Notes under the pieces: model-generated
Seen by the model: only the letters and a program-made list of their open reading frames with translations
The model's database searches: none
What the model was told of the DNA's origin: nothing
NCBI GenBank assembly: GCA_963516675.1
Contig: CAUQBH010000011.1
Location: 1-64,000, forward strand
Reading direction: 5' to 3'
DNA from: JABCPE02 sp963516675
Lineage (GTDB): Bacteria > Bacteroidota > Bacteroidia > Flavobacteriales > Weeksellaceae
Length of the DNA: 64,000 nt
Program-made: the position numbers and the translations under genes
Shown: positions 1 through 8,466 of the stretch, piece by piece
How positions within the stretch are numbered: the first letter of the stretch is position 1
Layout of the letters: every line of letters starts with the position of its first letter

Positions 1-103
1 ATAATATATTCACACAATATATATACTCATATATATAGTATAAAAGGATTTTTTTATTTAAAATATATTAAAAACCTAATAATCAAGGTATTAACAAAAT
101 TAA
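1..103. other. AT-rich intergenic stretch with no gene
   Basis: This stretch is almost entirely A and T, with alternating TA runs around 17-40. I see no open frame with coding character, no RNA and no clear promoter. It leads directly into the 33-bp repeat array. Confidence 0.5.
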
Positions 104-464
104 CCCTGCGTTATTTTTTGCAGGTAGGAGAATACCTTGTCTTATTTTTTACAGGTAGTGTTGGATGCCCTGCATTATTTTTTACAAGTAGTGTTGGATG
201 CCCTGCGTTATTTTTTACAGGTAGTGTTGGATGCCCTGCGTTATTTTTTACAGGTAGTGTTGGATGCCCTGCGTTATTTTTTACAGGTAGTGTTAGATGC
301 CCTGCGTTATTTTTTACAGGTAGTGTTAGATACCCTGCGTTATTTTTTACAGGTAGTGTTAGATACCCTGCATTATTTTTTACAAGTAGTGTTAGATACC
401 CTGCATTATTTTTTACAAGTAGTGTTGGATGCCCTGCGTTATTTTTTACAGGTGGTATGGGATA
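104..464. repeat. 33-bp tandem repeat array, 11 units
   Basis: Eleven head-to-tail units begin CCCTGCG(or A)TTATTTTTTACA and continue with a GGTAGTGTTGGATG-like tail. Unit starts are 104 (31 bp, divergent), 135, 168, 201, 234, 267, 300, 333, 366, 399 and 432 (divergent at its end). Nearly all differences between the middle units are G/A transitions at a few fixed positions (GCG/GCA, CAGG/CAAG, GGATG/AGATG/AGATA). Because 33 is a multiple of three, the array stays open in two forward frames and in one reverse frame, so the long open frames across it are probably not genes. The units are contiguous without spacers, so it is not a CRISPR. Confidence 0.9.
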
Positions 465-490
465 TCCTATATTATCTGTTTAAAATAAAA

Positions 491-516
491 GGGACTTACA
501 ATTTTTGTAAAGTCCC
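491..516. terminator. Stem-loop between repeat array and tRNA-Gln
   Basis: GGGACTTACAA pairs with TTGTAAAGTCCC around a short T-rich loop, with one bulged A. It lies just downstream (minus strand) of the tRNA gene. On the minus strand the stem is followed by a T-rich run, so it may end the tRNA transcript. Confidence 0.5.
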
Positions 517-564
517 TAATTTAGTCCCTTATATCTGTAATATACTGATTTACAGATGTTATTG

Positions 565-635
565 TAGACCCACAGGGATTCGAACCCCGACAAACAGAAC
601 CAAAATCTGGTGTGCTACCGTTACACCATGGGTCT
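565..635 (-). tRNA. tRNA-Gln (anticodon UUG)
   Basis: On the minus strand the sequence folds as a cloverleaf. The 7-bp acceptor stem is AGACCCA/TGGGTCT. The D arm has TGGTGTAACGGTAGCA. The anticodon stem carries the loop TTTTGGT, reading UUG for glutamine. The T arm contains GGTTCGAATCC. The discriminator base is A and the 3' CCA is not encoded, so it must be added after transcription. A Bacteroidetes -7 element lies just upstream. Confidence 0.95.
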
Positions 636-650
636 TCCGTTTTAAGTGGT

Positions 651-682
651 GCAAATATACAGACTTTATCATTAATCACAAA
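651..682 (-). promoter_or_regulatory. Promoter of tRNA-Gln
   Basis: On the minus strand TTTG (679-682) is followed after 19 bp by TATATTTGC (651-659). This matches the Bacteroidetes housekeeping sigma consensus TTTG-N19-TAnnTTTG and sits about 16 bp before the mature tRNA 5' end. Confidence 0.75.
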
Positions 683-769
683 AATATTTTTCATTTTTTT
701 TCTAAAATAATTACAAATCCCTGATAATCAATTCTATTTTTTACAAGTTTCTTTTATTTTCTATTTTTG

Positions 770-777
770 TATCTTTG
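770..777 (+). promoter_or_regulatory. -7 promoter element before HMG-CoA reductase
   Basis: TATCTTTG fits the Bacteroidetes -7 consensus TAnnTTTG and lies 21 bp before the ATG at 799. No clear TTG -33 box is seen at the expected spacing. Confidence 0.5.
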
Positions 778-798
778 GATTTTTAAAAATTATATACA

Positions 799-2127
799 AT
801 GAGACGCCCCATAGATGGTTTTTCCAAGCTTTCAAAACAAGAAAAAATAGACTGGCTCATACAAGAATATTTAGAAAATGATACTGATTTTGAGTCTGTT
901 TTAAAGCAATATTGGAACGAAAATTCAGAACTGCAAAAACTTCATGACGAATTCTCTGAAAATACCATTTCTAATTTTTATCTTCCCTATGGAATCGCTC
1001 CTAACTTCCTAATTAACGGAAAACTATACGCCATTCCTATGGCTGTAGAAGAGAGTTCGGTAGTGGCAGCAGCAGCCAAAGCAGCTAAATTTTGGATGGA
1101 AAGAGGCGGATTCCAAACAACCATCATCAACACGGAAAAACTCGGGCATACACATTTTATTTTTAATGGAAACAAGGAAAAATTATTCCAGTTCTTTGAT
1201 TTAAATTTAAAGGAAAAATTATTCGAGGCCACGCAGGACATCACGGCAAACATGCGCAAGAGAGGCGGCGGAATCCTAAGCATTGACCTCATTGACAAAA
1301 CTGATAAATTGGAAAATTATTTTCAAATCAAAGCAAGTTTTGACACTCGGGATTCGATGGGAGCGAATTTCATCAATTCGTGTCTGGAAGTATTTGGAAA
1401 AACGCTGAAAGAAGAGATTTTTGAGTCAGAAATATTCAGCGAGGAAGAAAAAAACTCCCTGCAAATCATTATGAACATTCTGTCCAACTACACTCCTGAA
1501 TGCCTAGTAAGAGCAGAAGTTTCTTGTAAAATAGAAGAATTAGGGAATAATGACGGCATCGCACCAGAAGAGTTTGCTTGGAAATTCAAACAAGCGGTAA
1601 CGATAGCAGAAATAGACACCTGCCGAGCAACCACGCATAATAAAGGCATTATGAACGGCGTGGATGCAGTGGTTATCGCAACAGGAAATGACTTTCGGGC
1701 AGTGGAAGCCTCCGTGCATGCCTACGCAAGTAAAAGCGGTAAGTACAGCTCACTAAGCCACTGCATGATAGAAAACGGAATATTTCGATTTTGGATAGAA
1801 CTGCCTATTTCTGTGGGAGTTGTGGGAGGACTCACGAGCCTTCATCCATTGGTAAAATTCTCTTTGGCTCTTTTAGGAAAACCTAATGCAAAGGAACTTA
1901 TGGGCATTTTAGCAGTATCTGGTTTGGCTCAAAACTTTGCTGCACTTCGCTCGCTGGTTACCACGGGCATCCAAAAAGGACATATGAAAATGCATTTATT
2001 CAACATTCTAAACCAGCTGGGCGCAAATGAGGAAGAAAAAAAACTGATTTCAGCTACAATGCAAGATAAAACCCTAAGCTACAGTGACATATCTTTGGAA
2101 TTAGAAAAACTAAGAAAACAGAAATAA
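799..2127 (+). CDS. Hydroxymethylglutaryl-CoA reductase (class II type)
   Basis: This enzyme interconverts HMG-CoA and mevalonate with a nicotinamide cofactor. In a flavobacterium it most likely feeds the mevalonate route to isoprenoids. The 442-residue length fits soluble class II enzymes, and there is no membrane anchor. Visible catalytic signatures are the glutamate in AVEESSVVAAAAK (about residue 84), the DSMGANFIN cofactor loop (185-193), the lysine in HNKGIMNG (282), the aspartate in ATGNDFRA (298) and the flexible C-terminal histidine in QKGHMKMH (about 396). The ATG at 799 follows a TATCTTTG -7 element by 21 bp. A bidirectional terminator separates it from the convergent M1 peptidase. 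Class II enzymes also serve mevalonate breakdown in some bacteria, but the biosynthetic role is favoured here by lineage. Confidence 0.93.
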   Translation: MRRPIDGFSKLSKQEKIDWLIQEYLENDTDFESVLKQYWNENSELQKLHDEFSENTISNFYLPYGIAPNFLINGKLYAIPMAVEESSVVAAAAKAAKFWMERGGFQTTIINTEKLGHTHFIFNGNKEKLFQFFDLNLKEKLFEATQDITANMRKRGGGILSIDLIDKTDKLENYFQIKASFDTRDSMGANFINSCLEVFGKTLKEEIFESEIFSEEEKNSLQIIMNILSNYTPECLVRAEVSCKIEELGNNDGIAPEEFAWKFKQAVTIAEIDTCRATTHNKGIMNGVDAVVIATGNDFRAVEASVHAYASKSGKYSSLSHCMIENGIFRFWIELPISVGVVGGLTSLHPLVKFSLALLGKPNAKELMGILAVSGLAQNFAALRSLVTTGIQKGHMKMHLFNILNQLGANEEEKKLISATMQDKTLSYSDISLELEKLRKQK

Positions 2128-2131
2128 TATT

Positions 2132-2160
2132 AAAAAAATCCCTATTAAAGGGATTTTTTT
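2132..2160. terminator. Bidirectional terminator
   Basis: AAAAAAATCCC and GGGATTTTTTT pair around a 7-base loop. A and T tracts on both sides let it serve both convergent genes. It touches the stop codon of the minus-strand peptidase. Confidence 0.85.
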
Positions 2161-3772
2161 ATTTTTTCAAAACTTCTATATAATAGTTGTCATCTATTTC
2201 CACTGCCTTATCATTAGCCAAAGTGACAGTCTGCCATTCCTGAGTAGGAGCTATGTGCGTAGAATGGCTTTTTAGTTTCACAGGCATTCTGAAATTCTTT
2301 ATCGTATTGTTCCAGCGGAATTTCAGCTGATTTCCTTTTTGCTCATATTCCAGTTGTGGGATCTGTGTCGTTCTCAAATACTGATCAAAAACAAGCGAAA
2401 AATCTATTCCTGCTTTTTTGCTGATATAATCTTCTACCTGTTTGGAAGTCACTATTTTATGATAAAAATCTGTATTCATTCCCAGCAAAATTTGTCTGAA
2501 TTTTTCATCATTATTGATAACCTGTCTGATGGTGTGTATCATATTTGCCCCTTTTATATATTGGTCTGTACTACCTGTTTTTCTCACGCCATATGTGCCT
2601 ATGATAGGCTGATCATTCAGGATATTTTTTCTAAGTCCCTTTATATAAGTATTTGCGGCATTTTTGTCCATATAATTTTCCGTGAACAAAACTTCTGAAT
2701 AAGTCGTAAAAGCCTCATGTATCCACATATCAGCTTTATCTTGGGCTGTGATATTATTCCCAAACCATTCGTGTCCGCTTTCATGAACGATAATGAAATC
2801 CCAATACAAGCCCACTCCTGTTCCTGACAAATCCCTTCCATAGTAACCATTCTGGTAGCCGTTTCCATACGCTACATTACTCTGGTGCTCCATTCCTAAA
2901 TATGGAGATTCTACCAGTTTGTAACCATCTTTATAGAAAGGATACCCACCAAACCAATGTTCAAAAGCTTTGAGCATAGGTTTTACCTGCTGGAACTGCT
3001 TTTGGGCTTTTTCTAAATTATAATCCAAAACCCAATAGTCCAAAGTTAGCATTCCCCTCTTACCCAAATATTCATCAGAAAAATGAACATATTTCCCGAT
3101 GTAAGGAACGATATTATATGAGTTTATAGGATTTTTGACTTCCCAAGTAAAGATGTTTTTGTCCTTTCTAACGCTCCATTCTACTAATTTCCCGTTTCCT
3201 ACCCCCACCAAATCTTTCGGAGTAGTGATTGTCAGGGTCATTCCCATATCTGGCTCATCGCCCCAGTATTCTTTTATTGGAAGCCATACGCTCGCCCCTA
3301 TACCTTCACAGGCTACGGACATCCATGGATTTCCTTTTTCATCTTGTGTGAAAACCCAGCCTCCATCCCAAGGTGCATTTTTAGCGATGGTAGGATTTCC
3401 GCTAAAATCTATTTCCAAAGTATGCGTCTGCCCTTTTTTAAAACTTTCTTTTGTTTCTAATAAAATGAAATTACCATCCACTTTCGTAGATTTTATTTTA
3501 AAACTAGAGCGAATGCTGTCATACTTCATCGGCTGCTGTAAATCTATCTGAAAAACAGGATTTCTCACAGACTTTGTTATTTTGAATGTTATTTTATTGC
3601 TTCCTTTCAGGCTTTTTTGTTCATAGTTGGGCTCTACTTTCACATCATATCTTTGGACATCCCAAAAATCACGATATGCAGTATTAGAACCCAAAAGTGT
3701 ATCTTTTTTTGTAAAATTTTGACCAAAAGCCAAATACACCGAAAACAGAAACAACAATTTTATTATCCTCAT
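2159..3772 (-). CDS. Secreted M1-family zinc aminopeptidase
   Basis: The product is a gluzincin metallopeptidase that probably trims N-terminal residues from peptides in the periplasm or outside the cell. Residues 1-17 form a signal peptide ending in AFGQ. An N-terminal beta-sandwich of the M1 type precedes the catalytic domain. Zinc and catalytic residues are HESGH (330-334) with the third ligand at E353, in the order HExxH-X18-E. The exopeptidase motif is altered from GAMEN to LGMEH (292-296). The 537-residue protein is shorter than full M1 enzymes such as PepN and lacks their large C-terminal HEAT-like domain. Substrate is unknown. Confidence 0.88.
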   Translation of the reverse strand: MRIIKLLFLFSVYLAFGQNFTKKDTLLGSNTAYRDFWDVQRYDVKVEPNYEQKSLKGSNKITFKITKSVRNPVFQIDLQQPMKYDSIRSSFKIKSTKVDGNFILLETKESFKKGQTHTLEIDFSGNPTIAKNAPWDGGWVFTQDEKGNPWMSVACEGIGASVWLPIKEYWGDEPDMGMTLTITTPKDLVGVGNGKLVEWSVRKDKNIFTWEVKNPINSYNIVPYIGKYVHFSDEYLGKRGMLTLDYWVLDYNLEKAQKQFQQVKPMLKAFEHWFGGYPFYKDGYKLVESPYLGMEHQSNVAYGNGYQNGYYGRDLSGTGVGLYWDFIIVHESGHEWFGNNITAQDKADMWIHEAFTTYSEVLFTENYMDKNAANTYIKGLRKNILNDQPIIGTYGVRKTGSTDQYIKGANMIHTIRQVINNDEKFRQILLGMNTDFYHKIVTSKQVEDYISKKAGIDFSLVFDQYLRTTQIPQLEYEQKGNQLKFRWNNTIKNFRMPVKLKSHSTHIAPTQEWQTVTLANDKAVEIDDNYYIEVLKK

Positions 3773-3903
3773 AAATCTAACTTTTTTAAAGCGATAAAGT
3801 TATTAAAATTAAAGTTAATTTTTGTATTTTAGCCAAAAGTTTTTGGGATTTTAGACTTTTCTATTTTCCCAGTTTTTAGAAAATTTTATTAAATCTTTTA
3901 TTT

Positions 3904-4254
3904 ATGCAAAAATCAAACAAACCCATTGCAGGCTACCATTTATTGATGATTCTTTCAGCTGTAGACCACGAATTTTCACCAAAAGAAGGAGTAAAAATAC
4001 AAGAATATCTGTCGGAGGAATTTCCGTTCAGAATTAATCTGGATAATGAGCTGGAAGTCATCGCTTCCCTGCAGCCAGAGGACTGGAAAGACCATTTTGA
4101 GTTCCATGCGCGCTGTTTCTATGATGATTCTACCGAGGAGGAAAGAAAAAACTTCGCCGAGTTTGCAAAAACACTTATCAAAGCCGATGAGCAGGTGACT
4201 GAGCGTGAGCATCAGTTCTATAAACTGATGAAAACCATCTGGAAACTGGATTAA
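3904..4254 (+). CDS. Small acidic TerB-like protein
   Basis: This 116-residue soluble protein has no signal peptide. It is mostly helical and acidic, with the pattern ILSAVDHEFSPKEG near the N-terminus and IKADEQVTEREHQFY near the C-terminus. The two halves resemble the helical repeats of the TerB (tellurite-resistance/COG3793-like) fold, where Asp/Glu-rich loops bind metal. The role in the cell is unknown. It lies alone between the divergent M1 peptidase and the following TonB-C-like gene. Confidence 0.5.
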   Translation: MQKSNKPIAGYHLLMILSAVDHEFSPKEGVKIQEYLSEEFPFRINLDNELEVIASLQPEDWKDHFEFHARCFYDDSTEEERKNFAEFAKTLIKADEQVTEREHQFYKLMKTIWKLD

Positions 4255-4321
4255 GTCAAGGAAAAAAGCTCGTATTTAAAGCAGAATATACAGAATTTCA
4301 TTAAAAACAAAACTAACTGTT

Positions 4322-4918
4322 ATGAAAAGGTTTTGGTCATTTTTACTCATTATTTTGTTTTTAGGATTTTCAGCCCATGTGCAGGCTCAGAAAAAAGGTA
4401 AGAAATCCTACAAAAAACGCCATAAAACAAAGAAAAGCCCGTCACTTCCCTACAGCTACTATCTTCCTGTAGAACTTCCACATTGCAAGCTTCCCAAAGC
4501 TGATGAGGAACTGGATGAGGAACTGGATGAGGAACTGGATGAAAGCAGAGATTATCTCATTATACAAGTAGATGAACCGCCCATTTTTGAGGTATGCAAG
4601 GATAATATTAACAAGAGAAAATGCTTCCAAGACCAACTGGAACAGCATGTGAAGATACATTTTAACCCAAATAATATTGATGCCGAAAAAAGCAAAGTGT
4701 ATAAAGTGTATGTAGCTTTCAGGATTGATAAAACAGGCGAAGTGGAGGTGCTTTTCAGCAGAAGTGAAAACGAAACGCTCAAAAAAGAAGCGGAAAGAAT
4801 TATCAGCCTCCTGCCAAAGTTCATCCCTGCCAAAAAAAGAGGCAAAAATGTGAAAACATACTATATAAAAAGCATTTTCTTTGAAAATAAAAATGTAAAA
4901 ACAAGTGATAACGAATAA
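4322..4918 (+). CDS. Periplasmic protein with TonB-like C-terminal domain
   Basis: The 198-residue protein starts with a signal peptide (about residues 1-22, ending HVQAQ) followed by a very basic stretch (KKGKKSYKKRHKTKK). It then has an acidic ELDE tetrapeptide repeat encoded by a 12-bp repeat. The C-terminal half, from EPPIFEVC to the end, has the layout of the TonB C-terminal domain used in many flavobacterial proteins. The visible marks are a Cys pair, an FRIDKTGEVE strand, a helix with EAERIISLLPKFIPAK and a final strand. TonB normally links inner-membrane energy to outer-membrane receptors. The signal peptide lacks a clear retained anchor, so direct energy transduction is doubtful. It lies 11 bp before tpiA and is probably co-transcribed. 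Confidence 0.65.
   Translation: MKRFWSFLLIILFLGFSAHVQAQKKGKKSYKKRHKTKKSPSLPYSYYLPVELPHCKLPKADEELDEELDEELDESRDYLIIQVDEPPIFEVCKDNINKRKCFQDQLEQHVKIHFNPNNIDAEKSKVYKVYVAFRIDKTGEVEVLFSRSENETLKKEAERIISLLPKFIPAKKRGKNVKTYYIKSIFFENKNVKTSDNE
4502..4541 (+). repeat. 12-bp in-frame tandem repeat
   Basis: GATGAGGAACTG occurs three times in direct succession (4502, 4514, 4526) and a partial copy follows. It encodes repeated DEEL units. A change in copy number would keep the frame and only alter the length of the acidic segment. Confidence 0.9.
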
Positions 4919-4929
4919 ATAAAATAATT

Positions 4930-5688
4930 ATGAGAAAAAATATCGTCGCTGGAAACTGGAAGATGAACAAAAATTTCCAAGAAGCAGAAGCCCTTATGCT
5001 TCAGTTAGCCGAGTACAAAAAGAATAACAAAACCAACTGCAAGGTGTATATCGCTCCACCAAGTCTTTATCTCACCACAGCTAAAAATATTTTTGCTAAT
5101 GATGAAGTAAAAGTCTTCTCGCAAGACATTTCCGAGCATGACAAAGGTGCCTACACTGGCGAAATTTCGGTAGAAATGATAAAATCTGCTGGACTAAACG
5201 GAAGCATCGTAGCGCACTCCGAAAGAAGACAATACCACAACGAAACCGACAGCCATGCAGCACAAAAAGTAAAAAACCTACTGAATGCAGAGCTTACGCC
5301 TATCTACTGCAATGGAGAAACTTTGGAACAAAGAAAAGCTGGACAGCATCTCGATGTAGTGAAAAAGCAAACTGAAACAGCGCTGTTTGAGCTTTCTGCA
5401 GAGGAAATCAAAAAAGTGGTTATCGCCTACGAACCTGTTTGGGCTATCGGAACGGGAGAAACTGCTACGCCAGAACAGGCGCAGGAAATCCACGCTTTTA
5501 TCCGAAACCTTATCGCTGAGAAATACGGAAAAGACACCGCAGATGAAATCTCCATTCTCTACGGAGGTTCGGTAAAGCCAGACAACGCAAAAGAAATCTT
5601 CTCACAACCTGACATCGATGGTGGACTTATCGGTGGTGCATCGCTAAAAATAGAAGATTTTTCTAAAATCATCGAGGCTTTTAACTAA
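4930..5688 (+). CDS. tpiA: Triosephosphate isomerase
   Basis: TpiA interconverts dihydroxyacetone phosphate and glyceraldehyde 3-phosphate in glycolysis and gluconeogenesis. The 252-residue length is typical for one TIM barrel. Signatures are AGNWKMN (substrate-binding Asn and Lys), the catalytic histidine in IVAHSERRQ, the catalytic glutamate in VIAYEPVWAIGTG and the phosphate-binding LYGGSV and GGLIGGASL loops. It begins 11 bp after the TonB-C-like gene and ends before a stem-loop at 5710-5751. Confidence 0.97.
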   Translation: MRKNIVAGNWKMNKNFQEAEALMLQLAEYKKNNKTNCKVYIAPPSLYLTTAKNIFANDEVKVFSQDISEHDKGAYTGEISVEMIKSAGLNGSIVAHSERRQYHNETDSHAAQKVKNLLNAELTPIYCNGETLEQRKAGQHLDVVKKQTETALFELSAEEIKKVVIAYEPVWAIGTGETATPEQAQEIHAFIRNLIAEKYGKDTADEISILYGGSVKPDNAKEIFSQPDIDGGLIGGASLKIEDFSKIIEAFN

Positions 5689-5709
5689 TTAAATTTATAC
5701 AAAATCCAA

Positions 5710-5751
5710 GGTGTAGCTGGTAAAACTAAAAAAAGTTCCTGCCACTACACC
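5710..5751 (+). terminator. Stem-loop after tpiA
   Basis: GGTGTAG and CTACACC pair across a 28-base interior that holds further short complementarity (CTGG). A T-rich run follows. It is a plausible terminator between tpiA and rdgB. Confidence 0.5.
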
Positions 5752-5838
5752 ATTTTTAAATAAAGCCGAGATTTAAATTAAAAATCGTGGTTTTATCATT
5801 AAGTGAATAACCACACTAAAGATTGTTTTACTAAATAT

Positions 5839-6411
5839 ATGGAAATACTACTTGCCACGCACAACGAGCATAAAAAAGATGAAATCCAAGAAATTTTAGG
5901 TGAAAAATATCATGTCACCAGCCTTACTGATTATCAGCTCTTTGATGAAATCGAAGAAAACGGAACTACCTTTCACGAAAACGCCCTTATCAAGGCTAAA
6001 TATTGTTTTGAGAAAACAGGAAAACCAAGCGTAGGAGATGACAGCGGTCTGGTTATCCCAGCTTTGGACGGAAGACCTGGTATTTTTTCGGCAAGGTATG
6101 CAGGGAAGCATGATTTTGAGGCAAATATACAGAAAGTTCTCACTGAAATGCAGGATATAGAAGACCGCGAGGCGTATTTCATCACGGTAATGTGCTTGGT
6201 GGATGAAACAGGCGAAAACTATTTCGAAGGCAGAGTATATGGCACTATTTCCAAAGAAAAAAGAGGCGAAAAAGGTTTTGGGTACGACCCTATTTTCATT
6301 CCAAAAGGCTATGAAATTTCTTTTGCTGAGATGCCTCCAAAACAAAAAAACAGCATCAGCCACAGGTCTGAAGCAGTGGGCAAATTTTTAAATTTTTTAA
6401 ATAAGGAATAA
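5839..6411 (+). CDS. rdgB: Non-canonical purine NTP pyrophosphatase (RdgB/HAM1 family)
   Basis: The enzyme hydrolyses dITP, ITP and XTP to monophosphates and so keeps deaminated purines out of DNA and RNA. The family start motif ILLATHNEHK lies right after the ATG at 5839, which I prefer over an in-frame ATG 36 bp upstream whose extra residues do not match the family. Other motifs are VGDDSGL with the metal-binding acids, RPGIFSARYAG, GFGYDPIF and the C-terminal SHR. The 190-residue length is usual. It is followed after only 7 bp by the DAHP synthase gene. Confidence 0.93.
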   Translation: MEILLATHNEHKKDEIQEILGEKYHVTSLTDYQLFDEIEENGTTFHENALIKAKYCFEKTGKPSVGDDSGLVIPALDGRPGIFSARYAGKHDFEANIQKVLTEMQDIEDREAYFITVMCLVDETGENYFEGRVYGTISKEKRGEKGFGYDPIFIPKGYEISFAEMPPKQKNSISHRSEAVGKFLNFLNKE

Positions 6412-6418
6412 AAAAAGA

Positions 6419-7501
6419 ATGACTAAACAGGATTATTCCAACCAATGGCTGAAAGACTTGAAGCTCAGCAGACCTCTCATCATCACTGGCCCTTGTAGTG
6501 CTGAAACCGAGGAGCAAATGCTAGAAACAGCCAAAAGCCTAAAAAACAGCGAAATAGACTTCTTCCGAGCAGGTATCTGGAAACCCAGAACGCGCCCAGG
6601 TGGTTTTGAGGGTGTGGGAGAAATCGGGCTGAATTGGCTGAAGAAAGTGAAAGAAGTCACAGGATTTAAAACCGCCACCGAAGTTGCCAACCGAGACCAT
6701 ATAAAACTAGCGCTGGAATACGATGTAGATTTGCTTTGGATAGGTGCTAGAACTACGGTAAATCCGTTCATTGTCCAAGAAATAGCCGATGAACTAAAAG
6801 GAACTGACAAAATAGTTTTAGTTAAAAATCCTGTAAATCCTGACCTTGCTCTGTGGATAGGAGCTTTGGAACGGCTGAAAATGGCTGGAATAGAGAAACT
6901 TGGTGCCATACACCGCGGATTTTCTTCCTATGAAAAATCTAAATACCGTAACATTCCTGAATGGCAGATTCCGATAGAACTGAAAAATATTTTCCCAAAT
7001 CTGCCCATCATCTGCGACCCCTCGCACATCTCAGGAAACCGCGAACTGATAAGCGAAATCTCGCAAACAGCATTAGACCTCAATTTTGATGGGCTGATGA
7101 TAGAGTCTCACTGCTCCCCAGAGAAAGCATGGAGCGATGCCCAGCAGCAGATTACACCAGAGACCCTTTCGGAAATGCTGCAAAAACTGGTTCTACGCAG
7201 AGAGAATACGGAAGAGATTGATTTTCAGATACAGCTGAAAACCCTCCGTTCACAAATTGACATTCTAGATGAGCAGCTGCTGGATTTGATAAGAAAAAGA
7301 ATGGAAATCGCTGACAATATCGGCAAACTCAAAAAACAAAAAAATATATCTGTCCTCCAAAACAAACGCTGGAACGAAATAATAGAACGCATGAAAATCC
7401 TCGGAAAAGAAAAAAATCTTTCGGAAGAGCTGATTCTCAGAATATTCAAAGCCATACACCAAGAATCCATCGATAGACAGGAAGATATTTTATCCAAATA
7501 A
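6419..7501 (+). CDS. DAHP synthase / chorismate mutase bifunctional protein
   Basis: The N-terminal part (about residues 1-260) is a type I-beta DAHP synthase that joins phosphoenolpyruvate and erythrose 4-phosphate, the first step of aromatic synthesis. It shows IITGPCSAE, AGIWKPRTRPGGFEG and CDPSHISGNR. The C-terminal part (about 262-350) is an AroQ-type all-helical chorismate mutase, visible as LRSQIDILDEQLLDLIRKR followed by IGKLKKQKN. In known fusions of this kind the mutase domain lets prephenate feedback-inhibit the synthase. The fusion is common in Bacteroidetes. It ends at a strong terminator. Confidence 0.93.
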   Translation: MTKQDYSNQWLKDLKLSRPLIITGPCSAETEEQMLETAKSLKNSEIDFFRAGIWKPRTRPGGFEGVGEIGLNWLKKVKEVTGFKTATEVANRDHIKLALEYDVDLLWIGARTTVNPFIVQEIADELKGTDKIVLVKNPVNPDLALWIGALERLKMAGIEKLGAIHRGFSSYEKSKYRNIPEWQIPIELKNIFPNLPIICDPSHISGNRELISEISQTALDLNFDGLMIESHCSPEKAWSDAQQQITPETLSEMLQKLVLRRENTEEIDFQIQLKTLRSQIDILDEQLLDLIRKRMEIADNIGKLKKQKNISVLQNKRWNEIIERMKILGKEKNLSEELILRIFKAIHQESIDRQEDILSK

Positions 7502-7537
7502 AAAAACGGTAATTCTAAAATTAGAATTACCGTTTTT
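7502..7537. terminator. Strong terminator after the DAHP synthase gene
   Basis: AAAAACGGTAATTCTAA pairs fully with TTAGAATTACCGTTTTT around a two-base gap. With A and T tracts on either side it can act in both directions, for the aromatic gene and for the convergent patatin gene. Confidence 0.9.
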
Positions 7538-7597
7538 GTGAATTTTCTAAATGTGTTAATGATTTAAGTTTAATTAAATAAATCAAAAAATTCCCAC

Positions 7598-8371
7598 CTA
7601 CCCCAAGAAACCTTTATCAAAACTATCTCTCGCCTCCTCGTATCCTATTTGGAAAATCTCATCCATTTTGCTTTTTTTAGTCTCAAAGGTGCTGTAATTA
7701 GATAATTTCAGAGAATCTATAAGCCAATCACAGTAGGCAAATTTGTAAGTTTCCACTCTGTGAGACAGCAGGTCAAACGCCCGATAAGTAACGGATTTTA
7801 TGGTATTCATCTGTTTTTGTTTCACTTCCTGCGGCGAAGAAAGATAAACGCCTATCATCTTATCACATCTGTCCCGTATGATGTCCGCAGGGAAATTATT
7901 AAGAATTCCACTATCGCTGTACAGCGCCCCACCAAACATATACGGCGTAGCAATCCCAGGGAAACTAGACGAAGCGATGATGGCATCTATCACTCTAGTT
8001 TCTTTGTCAAAAATTTTCAGTTCCCCAGTCACGATATCCGTAGCGGTGATGTTCACCTCCTTTTTAAAATCACCTATCTTCATCTCGCCAAAAATAGGTT
8101 TTAAATATATTTTAAAAACTGCAGATTTGACAATCCCTGGCTTATTAAAGGCAATATGTTTCCAATTGAAAAAATACACCGATTTAAAGAAATCCAAAAT
8201 CTCCTTTGGTGTTTTTCCTACCGCATAGAGACAACTCACGATAGATCCCACACTCGCTCCCGCCAATATCTGTGGCTGAATGCCTTCTTCCTCAAGAAAT
8301 TTGAGCACTCCTGCATGAGCCACTCCCTTTGTCCCACCACCAGACAATACTAGTCCTAATTTATTATTCAT
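7598..8371 (-). CDS. Patatin-like phospholipase
   Basis: This is a predicted Ser-Asp dyad lipid acyl hydrolase. The glycine-rich oxyanion loop SGGGTKG lies at residues 10-16, the nucleophile S40 sits in GASVG, and the dyad aspartate D153 is in YSDSGILNN (DSG instead of the usual DGG). I chose the ATG at 8371 because the family consensus starts right there; an upstream in-frame ATG at 8410 adds 13 unrelated residues. No signal peptide is visible, so it should be cytoplasmic or peripheral. Substrate is unknown. Confidence 0.88.
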   Translation of the reverse strand: MNNKLGLVLSGGGTKGVAHAGVLKFLEEEGIQPQILAGASVGSIVSCLYAVGKTPKEILDFFKSVYFFNWKHIAFNKPGIVKSAVFKIYLKPIFGEMKIGDFKKEVNITATDIVTGELKIFDKETRVIDAIIASSSFPGIATPYMFGGALYSDSGILNNFPADIIRDRCDKMIGVYLSSPQEVKQKQMNTIKSVTYRAFDLLSHRVETYKFAYCDWLIDSLKLSNYSTFETKKSKMDEIFQIGYEEARDSFDKGFLG

Positions 8372-8422
8372 TTTTATCTTAATAAACCACAAATCTAATA
8401 ATAATCTCAAAAAACAAAAAAA

Positions 8423-8448
8423 AGACTGCCCATATTTTAGGACAGTCT
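8423..8448 (-). terminator. Terminator of lpdA
   Basis: Read on the minus strand, AGACTGTCC pairs with GGGCAGTCT (one mismatch) and is followed by a run of eight T. It lies 19 bp after the lpdA stop. Confidence 0.85.
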
Positions 8449-8466
8449 ATATCTTTTTATCATTCA

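Noticed and set aside
104..464. CRISPR array
   Set aside because: Units are directly adjacent with no unique spacers, and no cas genes are present in the window.
118..724. Long overlapping open frames across the 33-bp repeats (118-483 and 137-724)
   Set aside because: They stay open only because the repeat length is a multiple of three, have no promoter or family pattern, and one runs through the tRNA gene.
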